Assembly: GCA_050252545.1 (NCBI GenBank)
Contig: JBFWKS010000036.1
Location: forward strand, 1 to 20,909
DNA: 20,909 nucleotides
Reading direction: 5' to 3'
DNA from: Patulibacter sp050252545
GTDB lineage: Bacteria > Actinomycetota > Thermoleophilia > Solirubrobacterales > Solirubrobacteraceae
Under the pieces are notes generated by a model that was not told where the DNA came from, made no database searches, and saw nothing but the letters and a program-made list of their open reading frames with translations. Made by a program: the position numbers and the translations under genes. This document shows, in pieces, positions 1 to 6,977 of the stretch. How positions within the stretch are numbered: the first letter of the stretch is position 1; the number at the start of each line of letters is the position of its first letter.

Positions 1-2
1 TG

Positions 3-3000
3 GAGCCCGCCCTCGACTCGACGTTGCCCTCGCCGGAGCGCCATGCGCGGATCGCCCCGCGGCCGAAGGCGCCGTTGTGGGACGGACCGCCCGGCGGTGA
101 CCACGGCGGCGGTCCCACGGTGGGCGGCGGCGGGCCGCCCGTCCCTCCCGGCGTCCCGGGAGCGTGGGAGCGGCACGGGGCGGCCGCAAACGCCGGCGGC
201 ACGGACGGTCGCCGGGGCGTCGCCGGGTCGCACGCCACCGCAGTCGGGACCGCCCCCACCGGCCCGCACGCCATCGAGATCGCCCGCGCCCATCACGGAT
301 CGCTCTCCCGCGAGGAGCGGGAGACGGTCGAGCAGCTGCTGAAGGCCGGCGAGCTGCCCTGCCTGGTCGCCACCAGCTCGCTGGAGCTGGGGATCGACAT
401 GGGCGCCGTCGACCTCGTCCTGCAGATCGAGTCGCCGAAGTCGGTCGCGGCGGGGATGCAGCGGATCGGCCGGGCCGGGCACGGCGTCGGCGAGACGGCG
501 AAGGGGCGGATCTTCCCCAAGTTCCGGGCCGATCTCCTCGAGTGTGCCGTCGTCGCGCGGCGGATGCGCGAGGGACTGATCGAGCCCACCGTCGTGCCCC
601 GCAATCCGCTCGACGTCCTGGCCCAGCAGATCGTGGCGATCGTGGCGTCGGCCGGTCCGGCGGTCGCCCCACGTCGACCGCGGGGACGCCCGGAGGAGCG
701 GGCGACGCTGCCCTTCGACCCCGGCGCTCCGGGTGGGACGGCGCCCGGTCCCGACGCGGCGCCCGGACCCGACCGCGACGTGGCGGACGACGCGGCAGAC
801 GGGGACGGGCTGCTCGTCGACGATCTCTACGCGCTGATCACCCGCACCCACTCCTACGCCGACCTGCCACGCGAGCTGTTCGAGCGCACGCTGGACATGC
901 TCGACGGGCGCTACCCGTCGCAGGACTTCGCCGAGCTGCGGCCGCGGGTGGTGTGGGACCGCACCGGGGGCATGGTGCGACCGCGGCGGGGCGCGGGGCG
1001 GTTGGCGATCGCCAACGCCGGCACGATCCCCGACCGTGGCCTGTACCGCGTCACCCTGCCCGACGGCCGTCGCGTCGGCGAGCTCGACGAGGAGATGGTC
1101 TACGAGGCCCGGGCGGGGCAGACGTTCCTGCTGGGCGCGTCGACGTGGCGGATCGAGGAGATCCAGCGAGACCGGGTGGTGGTCACCCCCGCCCCCGGGG
1201 TGCCGGGGGCGGTCCCGTTCTGGCGCGGCGACCAGCGCGGCCGGCCGATCGAGCTGGGCCGGGCGATCGGCGCCTTCAGTCGCTGGGCCGTCGACCAGGA
1301 CGAGCAGGTCCTCGTCGACGACTACGACCTCGACCGTCGCGCGGCCGCCAACCTCCTGGAGTTCCTGCGCGAGCAGCAGGACGCCACGCGCGTCATCCCC
1401 TCCGACCGGGCGATCGTCGTCGAGCGGTTCCGCGACGAGATCGGCGACTGGCGCCTGTGCGTCCTGTCGCCCTTCGGGGGGCGGGTCCACGCCGCGTGGG
1501 GACTGGCGATCAGCCGGCGGATCCGTGAGGAGCAGGGGCTCGAGGCCGATGCGATCTGGTCCGACGACGGGATCATCGTCCACCTGCCCGACGTGGATGA
1601 GCGGGAGGGCGGGATCGATGTCCTGGACCTCATCTCGGTGGACGCGGACGAGGTCGAGGACCTTATCGTGTCGGAGCTCGGCACCAGCGCGCTGTTCGGG
1701 GCGCGGTTCCGCGAGAACGCCGGACGATCGCTGCTCATCCCCCGCGCCCAGCCGGGCCGGCGCACGCCGCTGTGGCAGCAGCGGCTCAAGGCCCAGTCGC
1801 TGCTGCAGGTCGCCGAGCGCTACCGCGACTTCCCGGTGATCCTCGAGACCTACCGCGAGTGCCTGCGCGACGTGCTCGACGTCCCGGGCCTCGTCGGGCT
1901 GCTGCGGCAGATCGCGGTGCGCGAGGTGTCGATCGTCGAGGTCGAGACCCCGACCGCGTCGCCGATGGCGTCGTCGTTGTTGTTCGACTACGTCGCCACC
2001 TACATGTACGAGGGCGACGCGCCGAACGCCGAGCGGCGCGCGGCGGCCCTGTCGCTGGACCGCGACCTGTTGCGCGAGCTCCTGGGCCAGGACGAGCTGC
2101 GCGAGCTGCTCGACGAGGGCGCCCTGCAGCAGCTGGAGGCCGACCTGCAGCACCGGTCGCCGCGCACGCGCGCCGCGTCGGCCGACGCGCTGGCCGAGGT
2201 GCTGCGCCGCGTCGGCGACCTCACGCTGGAGGAGGTGGCGCGGCGGGTGGCGGTGCCCGGTCGGGACGCCACGCCCGACGGGCGGTCGGTGGAGGGGGAG
2301 GCGGTCGACCCGCCCGTGCGGGACGGGGACCGGGCGGCGACGATCCCCGACGACGCACCCCCGGGCGAGGACGCACTGGCCCGGGCCGACGCGCTGCTGC
2401 ACGCCCTCGCCGAGCAGCGCCGCGCGGTGCGGATGCGGGTCGGGACCGAGGAGCGGTGGATCGCCACCGACGACGCCGGGCTGTTCCGCGACGCGCTCGG
2501 GGCCGTGCCTCCGGGCGGGTTGCCCGACGCGTTCCTGGCCGACGTCGACGAGCCCCTGCGGCACCTCGTCCGGCGCTACGCCGCCACCCGCGGGCCGTTC
2601 GTCGACCGCGCGCTGCGCGAGCGCTACGGCGTGGATGCCCTGCCGGTCCTGCGCGAGCTGTTGCGCGAGGACGAGCTCGTTCGCGGCGAGATCCGTCCCG
2701 GCGGGACCGAGACCGAGTGGTGCGACCCCGAGGTGCTGCGGCGGTTGCGGCGGATGTCGCTGGCCGTGCTGCGGCAGGAGATCGAGCCGGCCGACCCGCG
2801 CGCGTTGGTGCCCTTCTCGCTCGCGTGGCAGGGGGTCGACCGGGGCGCTCGGCGCCGGTACGACGCGGCGACCGTGCCCGACCGGCTGCGCGAGGTGCTC
2901 GTCCCGCTCCAGGGTCTGGCGCTGCCCGTGGGGCTGTGGGAGAACGACGTGCTGCCGCGGCGTGTCGGCTCCTACTCGCCTGCGTGGCTCGATGCGATGT

Positions 3001-4274
3001 GCGCGTCCGGAGAGCTCGTCTGGGTCGGTGCCGGGTCGCTGGGCCGCTCGTCGGGACGGGTGGCGCTGTACTTCCGCGACGACGCCGCGGCGATCGGGCC
3101 GCCGGTCGGGGCTGTGGGGCTGGACGCCCGGCCGGGTGGTCCCGTTGCGGCCGGGGCGGGACGGGCCGCGAGCGCGGCGGCGGGCGCCGGCGCACGGGCG
3201 ACGGCCGCCGGCCCTGGACCGACGGGCCGGGACGGCCATGCCCTTCCCGCCGCCGGTGCACCGGTCCACGTCGCGATCCGTGACGCGCTCGCCGCGCGGC
3301 CGATGTTCTTCGCCGAGTTGGTCGAGGCCCAGCCCGGGTGGGCACCCGACGCGCTGCGCGAGGCGCTGTGGGACCTGGTCTGGACGGGGGAGGCGACCTG
3401 CGACGTCTTCGCGCCGTTGCGCCGGGGTCGAGCGGCGGCGGCCACCCGCACCGGCACCGCACCGACGGCCGCGGCCCGACGGGCGCCGAGCCCGCGACGG
3501 CGCCGGTTCGGGCCACGGGCCGGAGGACCGACCGCGGGCGGGGCCACGCAGGGCCGGTTCTCGCTGACCGCCCCGCTCTTCGTCCCCGCGCCCGATCCCG
3601 GGGCCCGGCGACGGACCCTCGCCGAGTTGCTGCTGGAGCGCCACGGCATCGTCACCCGCGAGCACGTGCGGGCCGAGCGGATCCCCGGCGGGTTCTCGAC
3701 GCTCTACGACAGCTTCGGCGCGCTGGAGACGCTGGGGGTCTGTCGGCGCGGCTACTTCGTCGAGGGCCTGGGCGGCGCGCAGTTCGCGCTGCCGGGTGCG
3801 GTCGAGCGGCTGCGCGGCCAGGCGATCGACGCGCCCGGGACGGTGACGACCGCGACCGGGCAGCCGCTGCCGACGGTGCTCGTCGACGCTGCCGATCCGG
3901 CGCAGCCCTACGGCACGCTGCTGCCGTGGCCGGACGTGCCGGAGGACCGGCCCCGGCCGGCCGACGCCAAGGCCCCGGCCCCCCAACGTGCCCAGGGCGC
4001 CAAGGTCGTGCTCGTCGGGCCGGATCCGGTGCTGTTCGTCGAGCGCTCGGGCAAGGGCATCCAGGTGCTGGTCCGCTACGACGACGAACGCGTCGCCCCG
4101 GCCCTGGCCGAGCTCGTCCGGGCCGTGGTCGACGGCCGCGCCGGCGTCGATGCGCGCAAGGGCCTGGCCCTGGAGCGCGTCGACGGGGTCGATGTCCTCG
4201 GTCACCCCCTCGAGCCGCTTCTGGAGCCGGCGGGCTTCCGCCCGATGCCGACCAAGTGGGTGGTGCGGCGGTAG
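3..4274 (+). CDS. lhr: Lhr-type large ATP-dependent helicase, 5'-partial
   Basis: Superfamily 2 DNA helicase of the long Lhr family, linked in mycobacteria to DNA repair (3'-5' translocase). The frame is open to the window edge, so the N-terminal RecA domain with the Walker A and DExH motifs lies upstream and the true start is not seen. The visible part begins in RecA domain 2: ARAHHGSLSREER, then ATSSLELGIDMG (369-404), then the arginine-finger motif QRIGRAGH (459-482), then PKFRADLLECAVVARRMREG and PRNPLDVLAQQIVA, which are typical Lhr signatures. The winged-helix/beta-barrel core follows, then the long C-terminal region of the full-length (about 1500 aa) class. Ala/Gly/Pro/Arg-rich low-complexity insertions interrupt the conserved blocks near 45-280, 655-810, 2250-2390, 3080-3270 and 3425-3560. 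The gene converges with the VOC gene at 4394. Family call is firm; substrate is by homology only. Confidence 0.94.
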   Translation, partial: EPALDSTLPSPERHARIAPRPKAPLWDGPPGGDHGGGPTVGGGGPPVPPGVPGAWERHGAAANAGGTDGRRGVAGSHATAVGTAPTGPHAIEIARAHHGSLSREERETVEQLLKAGELPCLVATSSLELGIDMGAVDLVLQIESPKSVAAGMQRIGRAGHGVGETAKGRIFPKFRADLLECAVVARRMREGLIEPTVVPRNPLDVLAQQIVAIVASAGPAVAPRRPRGRPEERATLPFDPGAPGGTAPGPDAAPGPDRDVADDAADGDGLLVDDLYALITRTHSYADLPRELFERTLDMLDGRYPSQDFAELRPRVVWDRTGGMVRPRRGAGRLAIANAGTIPDRGLYRVTLPDGRRVGELDEEMVYEARAGQTFLLGASTWRIEEIQRDRVVVTPAPGVPGAVPFWRGDQRGRPIELGRAIGAFSRWAVDQDEQVLVDDYDLDRRAAANLLEFLREQQDATRVIPSDRAIVVERFRDEIGDWRLCVLSPFGGRVHAAWGLAISRRIREEQGLEADAIWSDDGIIVHLPDVDEREGGIDVLDLISVDADEVEDLIVSELGTSALFGARFRENAGRSLLIPRAQPGRRTPLWQQRLKAQSLLQVAERYRDFPVILETYRECLRDVLDVPGLVGLLRQIAVREVSIVEVETPTASPMASSLLFDYVATYMYEGDAPNAERRAAALSLDRDLLRELLGQDELRELLDEGALQQLEADLQHRSPRTRAASADALAEVLRRVGDLTLEEVARRVAVPGRDATPDGRSVEGEAVDPPVRDGDRAATIPDDAPPGEDALARADALLHALAEQRRAVRMRVGTEERWIATDDAGLFRDALGAVPPGGLPDAFLADVDEPLRHLVRRYAATRGPFVDRALRERYGVDALPVLRELLREDELVRGEIRPGGTETEWCDPEVLRRLRRMSLAVLRQEIEPADPRALVPFSLAWQGVDRGARRRYDAATVPDRLREVLVPLQGLALPVGLWENDVLPRRVGSYSPAWLDAMCASGELVWVGAGSLGRSSGRVALYFRDDAAAIGPPVGAVGLDARPGGPVAAGAGRAASAAAGAGARATAAGPGPTGRDGHALPAAGAPVHVAIRDALAARPMFFAELVEAQPGWAPDALREALWDLVWTGEATCDVFAPLRRGRAAAATRTGTAPTAAARRAPSPRRRRFGPRAGGPTAGGATQGRFSLTAPLFVPAPDPGARRRTLAELLLERHGIVTREHVRAERIPGGFSTLYDSFGALETLGVCRRGYFVEGLGGAQFALPGAVERLRGQAIDAPGTVTTATGQPLPTVLVDAADPAQPYGTLLPWPDVPEDRPRPADAKAPAPQRAQGAKVVLVGPDPVLFVERSGKGIQVLVRYDDERVAPALAELVRAVVDGRAGVDARKGLALERVDGVDVLGHPLEPLLEPAGFRPMPTKWVVRR

Positions 4275-4393
4275 GGCCGCTCCCGGGTGGCTCGCGGTCG
4301 AGACGGTGGCGGTGGGCCGCCGTTCGGGCTCGCGAGGCGCGTGCCCCGCGACCCGCGGTCGCCGTCACCCGGGGCCGATCGCCTTCGCCCCGG

Positions 4394-4768
4394 TCAGTCG
4401 GCGTAGGGCTCGGTGATCGTCTCGAGCGCGTGGCCGGCGGGATCGTGGAAGTAGACGCCGCGCCCGCCGTGGTTGGTGTTGATGCCGGTGCAGGACTTCT
4501 GCGGGTCGGCCCAGTGCGGCAGGCCGAGCGCCGCGATGCGCGAGAGCAGGTGGTCGAAGGTCTCGTCGTCGACCAGGAATGCGTGGTGCTGCATCTGGAT
4601 CTCGACCGGGGGCTCCGCGAACTGGATCAGCTGGTCGTCGGCGAGGCGCACGACGGCGAACGGGCCGGCCTCCTCGTGAGGCGGCAGGGCGAAGATGTCG
4701 GTGAAGAAGCGGGCGGACTCGGCCTTGTCGCGGGCCGCGAGGATCGTGTGGTTGAGGCGGACGGGCAT
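4394..4768 (-). CDS. VOC family (glyoxalase/dioxygenase-fold) protein
   Basis: A 124-residue single-module vicinal-oxygen-chelate protein, the usual size for one VOC domain. Visible family features are the opening MPVRLNHTILAARDKAESARFF, the central QMQHHAFLV strand and the closing YFHDPAGHALETITEPY. The histidines in LNHT and QHHAF and the glutamate in LETI sit where VOC metal ligands usually lie. The substrate cannot be read from sequence; related genes are annotated as glyoxalase, bleomycin-resistance or dioxygenase-like. I chose the ATG at 4768 over a GTG at 4786 because homology begins at MPVRLNH and a TACGGT -10 element ends 8 nt upstream of that ATG, inside the longer alternative. Cytosolic, monocistronic, convergent with lhr. 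Confidence 0.86.
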   Translation of the reverse strand: MPVRLNHTILAARDKAESARFFTDIFALPPHEEAGPFAVVRLADDQLIQFAEPPVEIQMQHHAFLVDDETFDHLLSRIAALGLPHWADPQKSCTGINTNHGGRGVYFHDPAGHALETITEPYAD

Positions 4769-4776
4769 CGTCGGCG

Positions 4777-4782
4777 ACCGTA
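4777..4782 (-). promoter_or_regulatory. -10 element for a probably leaderless VOC transcript
   Basis: TACGGT on the minus strand fits the TAnnnT -10 pattern and ends 8 nt before the ATG at 4768. No Shine-Dalgarno sequence is present and the -35 region is poor, so this rests on spacing and on the same arrangement at other genes in the window. Confidence 0.4.
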
Positions 4783-4828
4783 GCACCGGCCCTGCGCTCG
4801 TCCGAGGTGCCGTCGACGGAACGCGGGA

Positions 4829-4957
4829 TCAGCCCGCCGACGGAACCGTGGCGATGAACCGGCCGATCGTGGCGGCGAGCTCACCCGGAGCCTCCAGCAT
4901 CGGCAGGTGCCCGGTGGCCAGCGGCGCGAGGAGGAGCGGAGGGGTGGCGTCGGGCAT
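4829..4957 (-). pseudogene. C-terminal remnant of an alpha/beta hydrolase
   Basis: A 42-codon reading frame from an ATG at 4957 ends with GHLPMLEAPGELAATIGRF and a stop. This is the standard C-terminal end of alpha/beta hydrolases: the H of GHLPMLE is normally the catalytic histidine and the next helix closes the fold. The nucleophile elbow (GxSxG), the acid residue and all the rest of a roughly 250-residue enzyme are missing. The longer open frame upstream (to 5290) only mirrors the plus-strand fragment at 5042-5260 and has no hydrolase character. I read this as a decayed 3' end left by a deletion. It could be annotated as a tiny hypothetical gene, but it cannot be an active hydrolase. Confidence 0.55.
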
Positions 4958-5041
4958 GTCGGGACCGTAGGCCCGATTCCGGCCGGAACACGACCGCACG
5001 GCCCGTTGCGCCGTCGCGGGTGAGAACGGTCCCCCGCGGAC

Positions 5042-5260
5042 GTGGTGAGCGGGTTCCGGGTCCCGTGGGGCAAGCAGAGCTGCAAGGGCGAGCGCACCGA
5101 CGTGAATGCGGGCGACGCGGGTTGGGCGTGCGTCACGATCAACCCGCAGGGCGTCGTCATCAAGGGCCGCACGCTGGTGCAGGTCGACGTCACCGACACC
5201 GACGACGACGCCGCCGGCTTGGAAATCGCCGCCAAGCTCGTGCCCGCGATGACGCCGTAG
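5042..5260 (+). CDS. Short ORF, probably the 3' remnant of a larger gene
   Basis: A 72-codon frame opening with GTG GTG at 5042 and preceded by an in-frame stop at 5021-5023. I do not recognise the family. The product has a compact core (WACVTINPQGVVIKGR followed by TLVQVDVTDTDDDAAGLEIA) with alternating beta-like strands and two cysteines, and no signal peptide or membrane segment. It reads like the C-terminal half of a small extracytoplasmic or lipoprotein domain without its beginning. There is no convincing ribosome binding site. It is divergent from the hydrolase remnant, and the two face each other across about 85 bp, as expected if one deletion removed the 5' ends of both. A strong hairpin follows the stop codon. 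It may not be expressed. Confidence 0.4.
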   Translation: MVSGFRVPWGKQSCKGERTDVNAGDAGWACVTINPQGVVIKGRTLVQVDVTDTDDDAAGLEIAAKLVPAMTP

Positions 5261-5263
5261 CGC

Positions 5264-5321
5264 GACGGGCGGTGGCGTGCGTGCGGGCATGCAGCCCGAG
5301 CGTGGGCCGCCACCGCCCGTC
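5264..5321. terminator. Bidirectional hairpin between convergent genes
   Basis: Perfect 14-bp stem: 5264-5277 pairs with 5308-5321. The 30-nt loop holds a further short GGGC/GCCC pairing. It lies between the stop at 5260 (+) and the stop of the PIN toxin at 5336 (-), the right place for a shared terminator. There is no T-tract, which is common in high-GC actinobacteria. Confidence 0.6.
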
Positions 5322-5335
5322 AGCCGGGCCCGGTC

Positions 5336-5755
5336 CTACGCCACGAAGGGGTTCTCGATCGTGACGCCCGCAAGTGTCGCGCCGTCCGCGAGATCCTCGC
5401 TGAGGAGCACCGCGCTTCGTGCTCCAGACGCGGCGGCGAGGATCAGGGCGTCCCAGTAGGACGTCTGCCACCGCTGCTGAAACTCGGTGGCCGTGACGAC
5501 GAGCTCGCCGTCGACGGGCACGACATGGAGCGTGCTCAGCTGGCGAACCGCCGCGCTCGCGTCCGGGAGCGATAGCGGCTCCGGAAGCTTGCGGGTGACC
5601 GTGACGTAGAACTCCGACAGCACCTGGCTGCTGATCACCAGGCTCTCGGCCGGCGCCGCGGCCAGCAACTCCTGCGCGATCCGTTGCTTGCGGGGCTCCG
5701 CGGTGTCGTAGGCGTAGACGAGGACGTTGGTGTCCAGGAACGTCCTAGCGCTCAT
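5336..5755 (-). CDS. vapC: PIN-domain ribonuclease toxin (VapC-like)
   Basis: A 139-residue PIN-domain protein, usual VapC length. The acidic metal-binding residues are in place: D8 in FLDTNVLVYAYD, E48 in VLSEFY, D102 in YWDALIL and E120/D121 in LLSEDL. VapC toxins are Mg2+-dependent RNases that cleave specific RNAs (tRNA or rRNA in studied cases) and are held inactive by the cognate antitoxin. The ATG at 5755 overlaps the antitoxin gene's end by 11 nt, so the pair is probably translationally coupled. Nothing looks degraded. The target RNA cannot be predicted. The gene ends at a hairpin shared with the opposite strand. Confidence 0.92.
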   Translation of the reverse strand: MSARTFLDTNVLVYAYDTAEPRKQRIAQELLAAAPAESLVISSQVLSEFYVTVTRKLPEPLSLPDASAAVRQLSTLHVVPVDGELVVTATEFQQRWQTSYWDALILAAASGARSAVLLSEDLADGATLAGVTIENPFVA

Positions 5756-5981
5756 GCAGCTCGTCCCGGGTCCAGTTGCGACCCGCGGGGCCGCTGGATG
5801 CCGTCGAGCGTCGTGCGCCGTCGAGGAAGCCCTCCAGGCCGATCGTCGCGTGGGTCGTTCCCGCCGCGAACTCCTCGAGCCGCTCCCGCACGACCTGATT
5901 CACCGACGTGCCCTGCTGCAGGGCCTGGATCCGCGCGCGACGGAGCACGTCGTCGTCGATGGTCACGGTCAGATTGGACAC
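5745..5981 (-). CDS. vapB: Ribbon-helix-helix antitoxin (VapB-like)
   Basis: A 78-residue antitoxin. The N-terminal ribbon-helix-helix DNA-binding fold is visible as NLTVTIDDDVLRRARIQA followed by GTSVNQVVRERLEEF (residues 3-39). The rest is polar and ends in RNWTRDELHER, the sort of flexible tail that wraps a PIN toxin. It lies directly upstream of, and overlaps, vapC. The start is GTG at 5981: a -10 element ends 6 nt before it and there is no Shine-Dalgarno sequence, so the mRNA is probably leaderless. RHH antitoxins of this kind bind their own promoter; the palindrome at 5994-6008 and the repeated ACACGGGA motif are the likely operator. Confidence 0.9.
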   Translation of the reverse strand: MSNLTVTIDDDVLRRARIQALQQGTSVNQVVRERLEEFAAGTTHATIGLEGFLDGARRSTASSGPAGRNWTRDELHER

Positions 5982-6016
5982 GGGATCAGTGTCACACGGG
6001 ACCCGTGTTCAGTCAA
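5978..6016 (-). promoter_or_regulatory. vapBC promoter with the operator in its spacer
   Basis: Read on the minus strand: -35 TTGACT (6011-6016), a 17-nt spacer (5994-6010) and -10 GACACT (5988-5993), with the GTG start 6 nt further on. Most of the spacer is a perfect palindrome, ACACGGG-A-CCCGTGT (5994-6008). ACACGGGA recurs at 5978-5985, 16 bp away, over the start codon. Antitoxin binding here would exclude RNA polymerase. The element placement is visible; regulation by the antitoxin is inferred from family behaviour. Confidence 0.65.
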
Positions 6017-6140
6017 GGTTCCGAGGTTCGAGATGCGGATCCGCGGGCTTCGCCGCTGGGGCAGCGTTCGGCCAGTGCACCAGCCGCCCTCGGTGTGGAC
6101 CGCCCGGACCGCGGGCCCAGACGTCCCGTCGTTCCCGGAG

Positions 6141-6521
6141 TCAGACCGTCGGGTCGAGCGTCGCGACGTCGTAGGCGGTGATCCGCTCGTCCGCGGTGAC
6201 CAGCGTCATCCCCTCGGCGCGGGCCTGCGCGACGAGCAGGCGATCGAACGGGTCGCGATGGTGCAGCGGGAGCCCGGCGACGGCCAGGCCGTGCTCGGCG
6301 GTGAGCCCCAGGGTGCGGATCCCGGCACGGTGGACGAGCTCGGCGAGGTCGTCGGGAACGTCGAGCTTGCCGACCGCGACCTTCACGCCGATCTCGGCGA
6401 AGGAGACGACGCTGAACCGCAGGGCGTCGGCCCGGCGTATCGCCTTGCGCGTCGTCGGTCCGATCTCCCGCTCCCCGGCGAGCGCCCACAGGACGACGTG
6501 CGTGTCGAGCAGGAGCGTCAC
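6141..6521 (-). CDS. vapC: PIN-domain ribonuclease toxin, Phd-partnered VapC
   Basis: A 126-residue PIN-domain toxin of the subgroup that pairs with Phd/YefM antitoxins, marked by the opening LLLDTHVVLWALAGE. Acidic residues match the PIN active site: D6, E43 (SFAEIGVK), D90/D93 (HHRDPFDRLLVAQA) and D111 (VTADERI). It should be a metal-dependent RNase silenced by the upstream antitoxin. Start is the GTG at 6521, where GTGA overlaps the antitoxin's stop codon by 4 nt. This protein and the toxin at 5336-5755 belong to different PIN subgroups, so the pair is not a recent duplication. The frame stays open far upstream through the antitoxin and the P450 antisense strand, but that extension has no coding character. 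Confidence 0.92.
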   Translation of the reverse strand: MTLLLDTHVVLWALAGEREIGPTTRKAIRRADALRFSVVSFAEIGVKVAVGKLDVPDDLAELVHRAGIRTLGLTAEHGLAVAGLPLHHRDPFDRLLVAQARAEGMTLVTADERITAYDVATLDPTV

Positions 6522-6763
6522 GGCCGGTCGTCGATCCAGGCGTCGATCTCCTCGTCGGTCAGCTCGAAGTCCGCCCCGACCCGGATGTCGCCCGCCGCGC
6601 TGCCGAAGGCGCCGAGGAACACCTCTCCCGGCCGGTCGGGCACGATCCGGACGAGACGGGCGACCGGCACCCCGTCGCGCGCGATCTCGATCTCGTCCCC
6701 GGCCTCGACGCGGGCGAGGAGCTTCGAGAGGTCGGTCTTGGCCTGTCCGACGTTCACGCGCAC
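6518..6763 (-). CDS. Phd/YefM-family antitoxin
   Basis: An 81-residue protein with the Phd/YefM N-terminal fold: RVNVGQAKTDLSKLLARVEAGDEIEIARDG followed by VPVARLVRI, nearly the family consensus. The C-terminal part (LTDEEIDAWIDDRP) is acidic and would neutralise the toxin. It acts as antitoxin and probably as autorepressor. The GTG at 6763 is the start: translation from it gives the canonical N-terminus and a TAGAGT -10 element ends 6 nt upstream. It overlaps the PIN toxin by 4 nt (GTGA). Confidence 0.92.
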   Translation of the reverse strand: MRVNVGQAKTDLSKLLARVEAGDEIEIARDGVPVARLVRIVPDRPGEVFLGAFGSAAGDIRVGADFELTDEEIDAWIDDRP

Positions 6764-6769
6764 AGGACC

Positions 6770-6799
6770 ACTCTAGCGGCGATGGCCAACCTTGGCCAA
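6770..6799 (-). promoter_or_regulatory. Leaderless promoter and palindromic operator of the phd/vapC operon
   Basis: Minus strand: -35 TTGGCC (6794-6799), 18-nt spacer, -10 TAGAGT (6770-6775), then 6 nt to the GTG at 6763. A palindrome TGGCCAA-CC-TTGGCCA (6783-6798) spans the spacer and the -35 element, fitting Phd-type autorepression. Transcription would start at or beside the initiation codon. Confidence 0.6.
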
Positions 6800-6909
6800 T
6801 CCGACGAGGTGGGCGCTGGTCGCTCGTCGTGCGGTGGGGCGCGGGTGGGTTGCTCGTCGGCCCCCGGCCGCCCGCGAGGGTCGACTCGCGGACGTTCGGG
6901 GGGAGGTGG

Positions 6910-6970
6910 TTGCCGTTTCGGTCCCGATTCCCTACGGTTCCGTAGTGACAGTGCCTACGGAACCGTAGGA
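6910..6970 (+). promoter_or_regulatory. P450 promoter with twin TetR-like operator palindromes
   Basis: -35 TTGCCG (6910-6915), 17-nt spacer, -10 TACGGT (6933-6938). Palindrome 1, CTACGG-TT-CCGTAG (6932-6945), contains the -10. Palindrome 2, CCTACGG-AA-CCGTAGG (6954-6969), shares the same half-sites 23 bp further on and overlaps the AGGA ribosome binding site (6967-6970) of the ATG at 6978. This looks like a TetR-type operator pair. No regulator gene is adjacent, so it would act in trans. Confidence 0.7.
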
Positions 6971-6977
6971 ACGACTC

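Noticed and set aside
164..1528. 454-codon plus-strand frame inside lhr
   Set aside because: Arg/Ala/Gly/Pro-only composition in the +2 frame of a clear helicase gene; no motif.
2221..3516. 431-codon minus-strand frame opposite lhr
   Set aside because: Low-complexity Arg/Pro/Ala shadow of the helicase's linker regions.
4281..4374. Long-range hairpin between lhr and the VOC gene (CCCGGGTG/CACCCGGG)
   Set aside because: The 8-bp arms are 76 nt apart with only weak pairing between; not enough to call a terminator.
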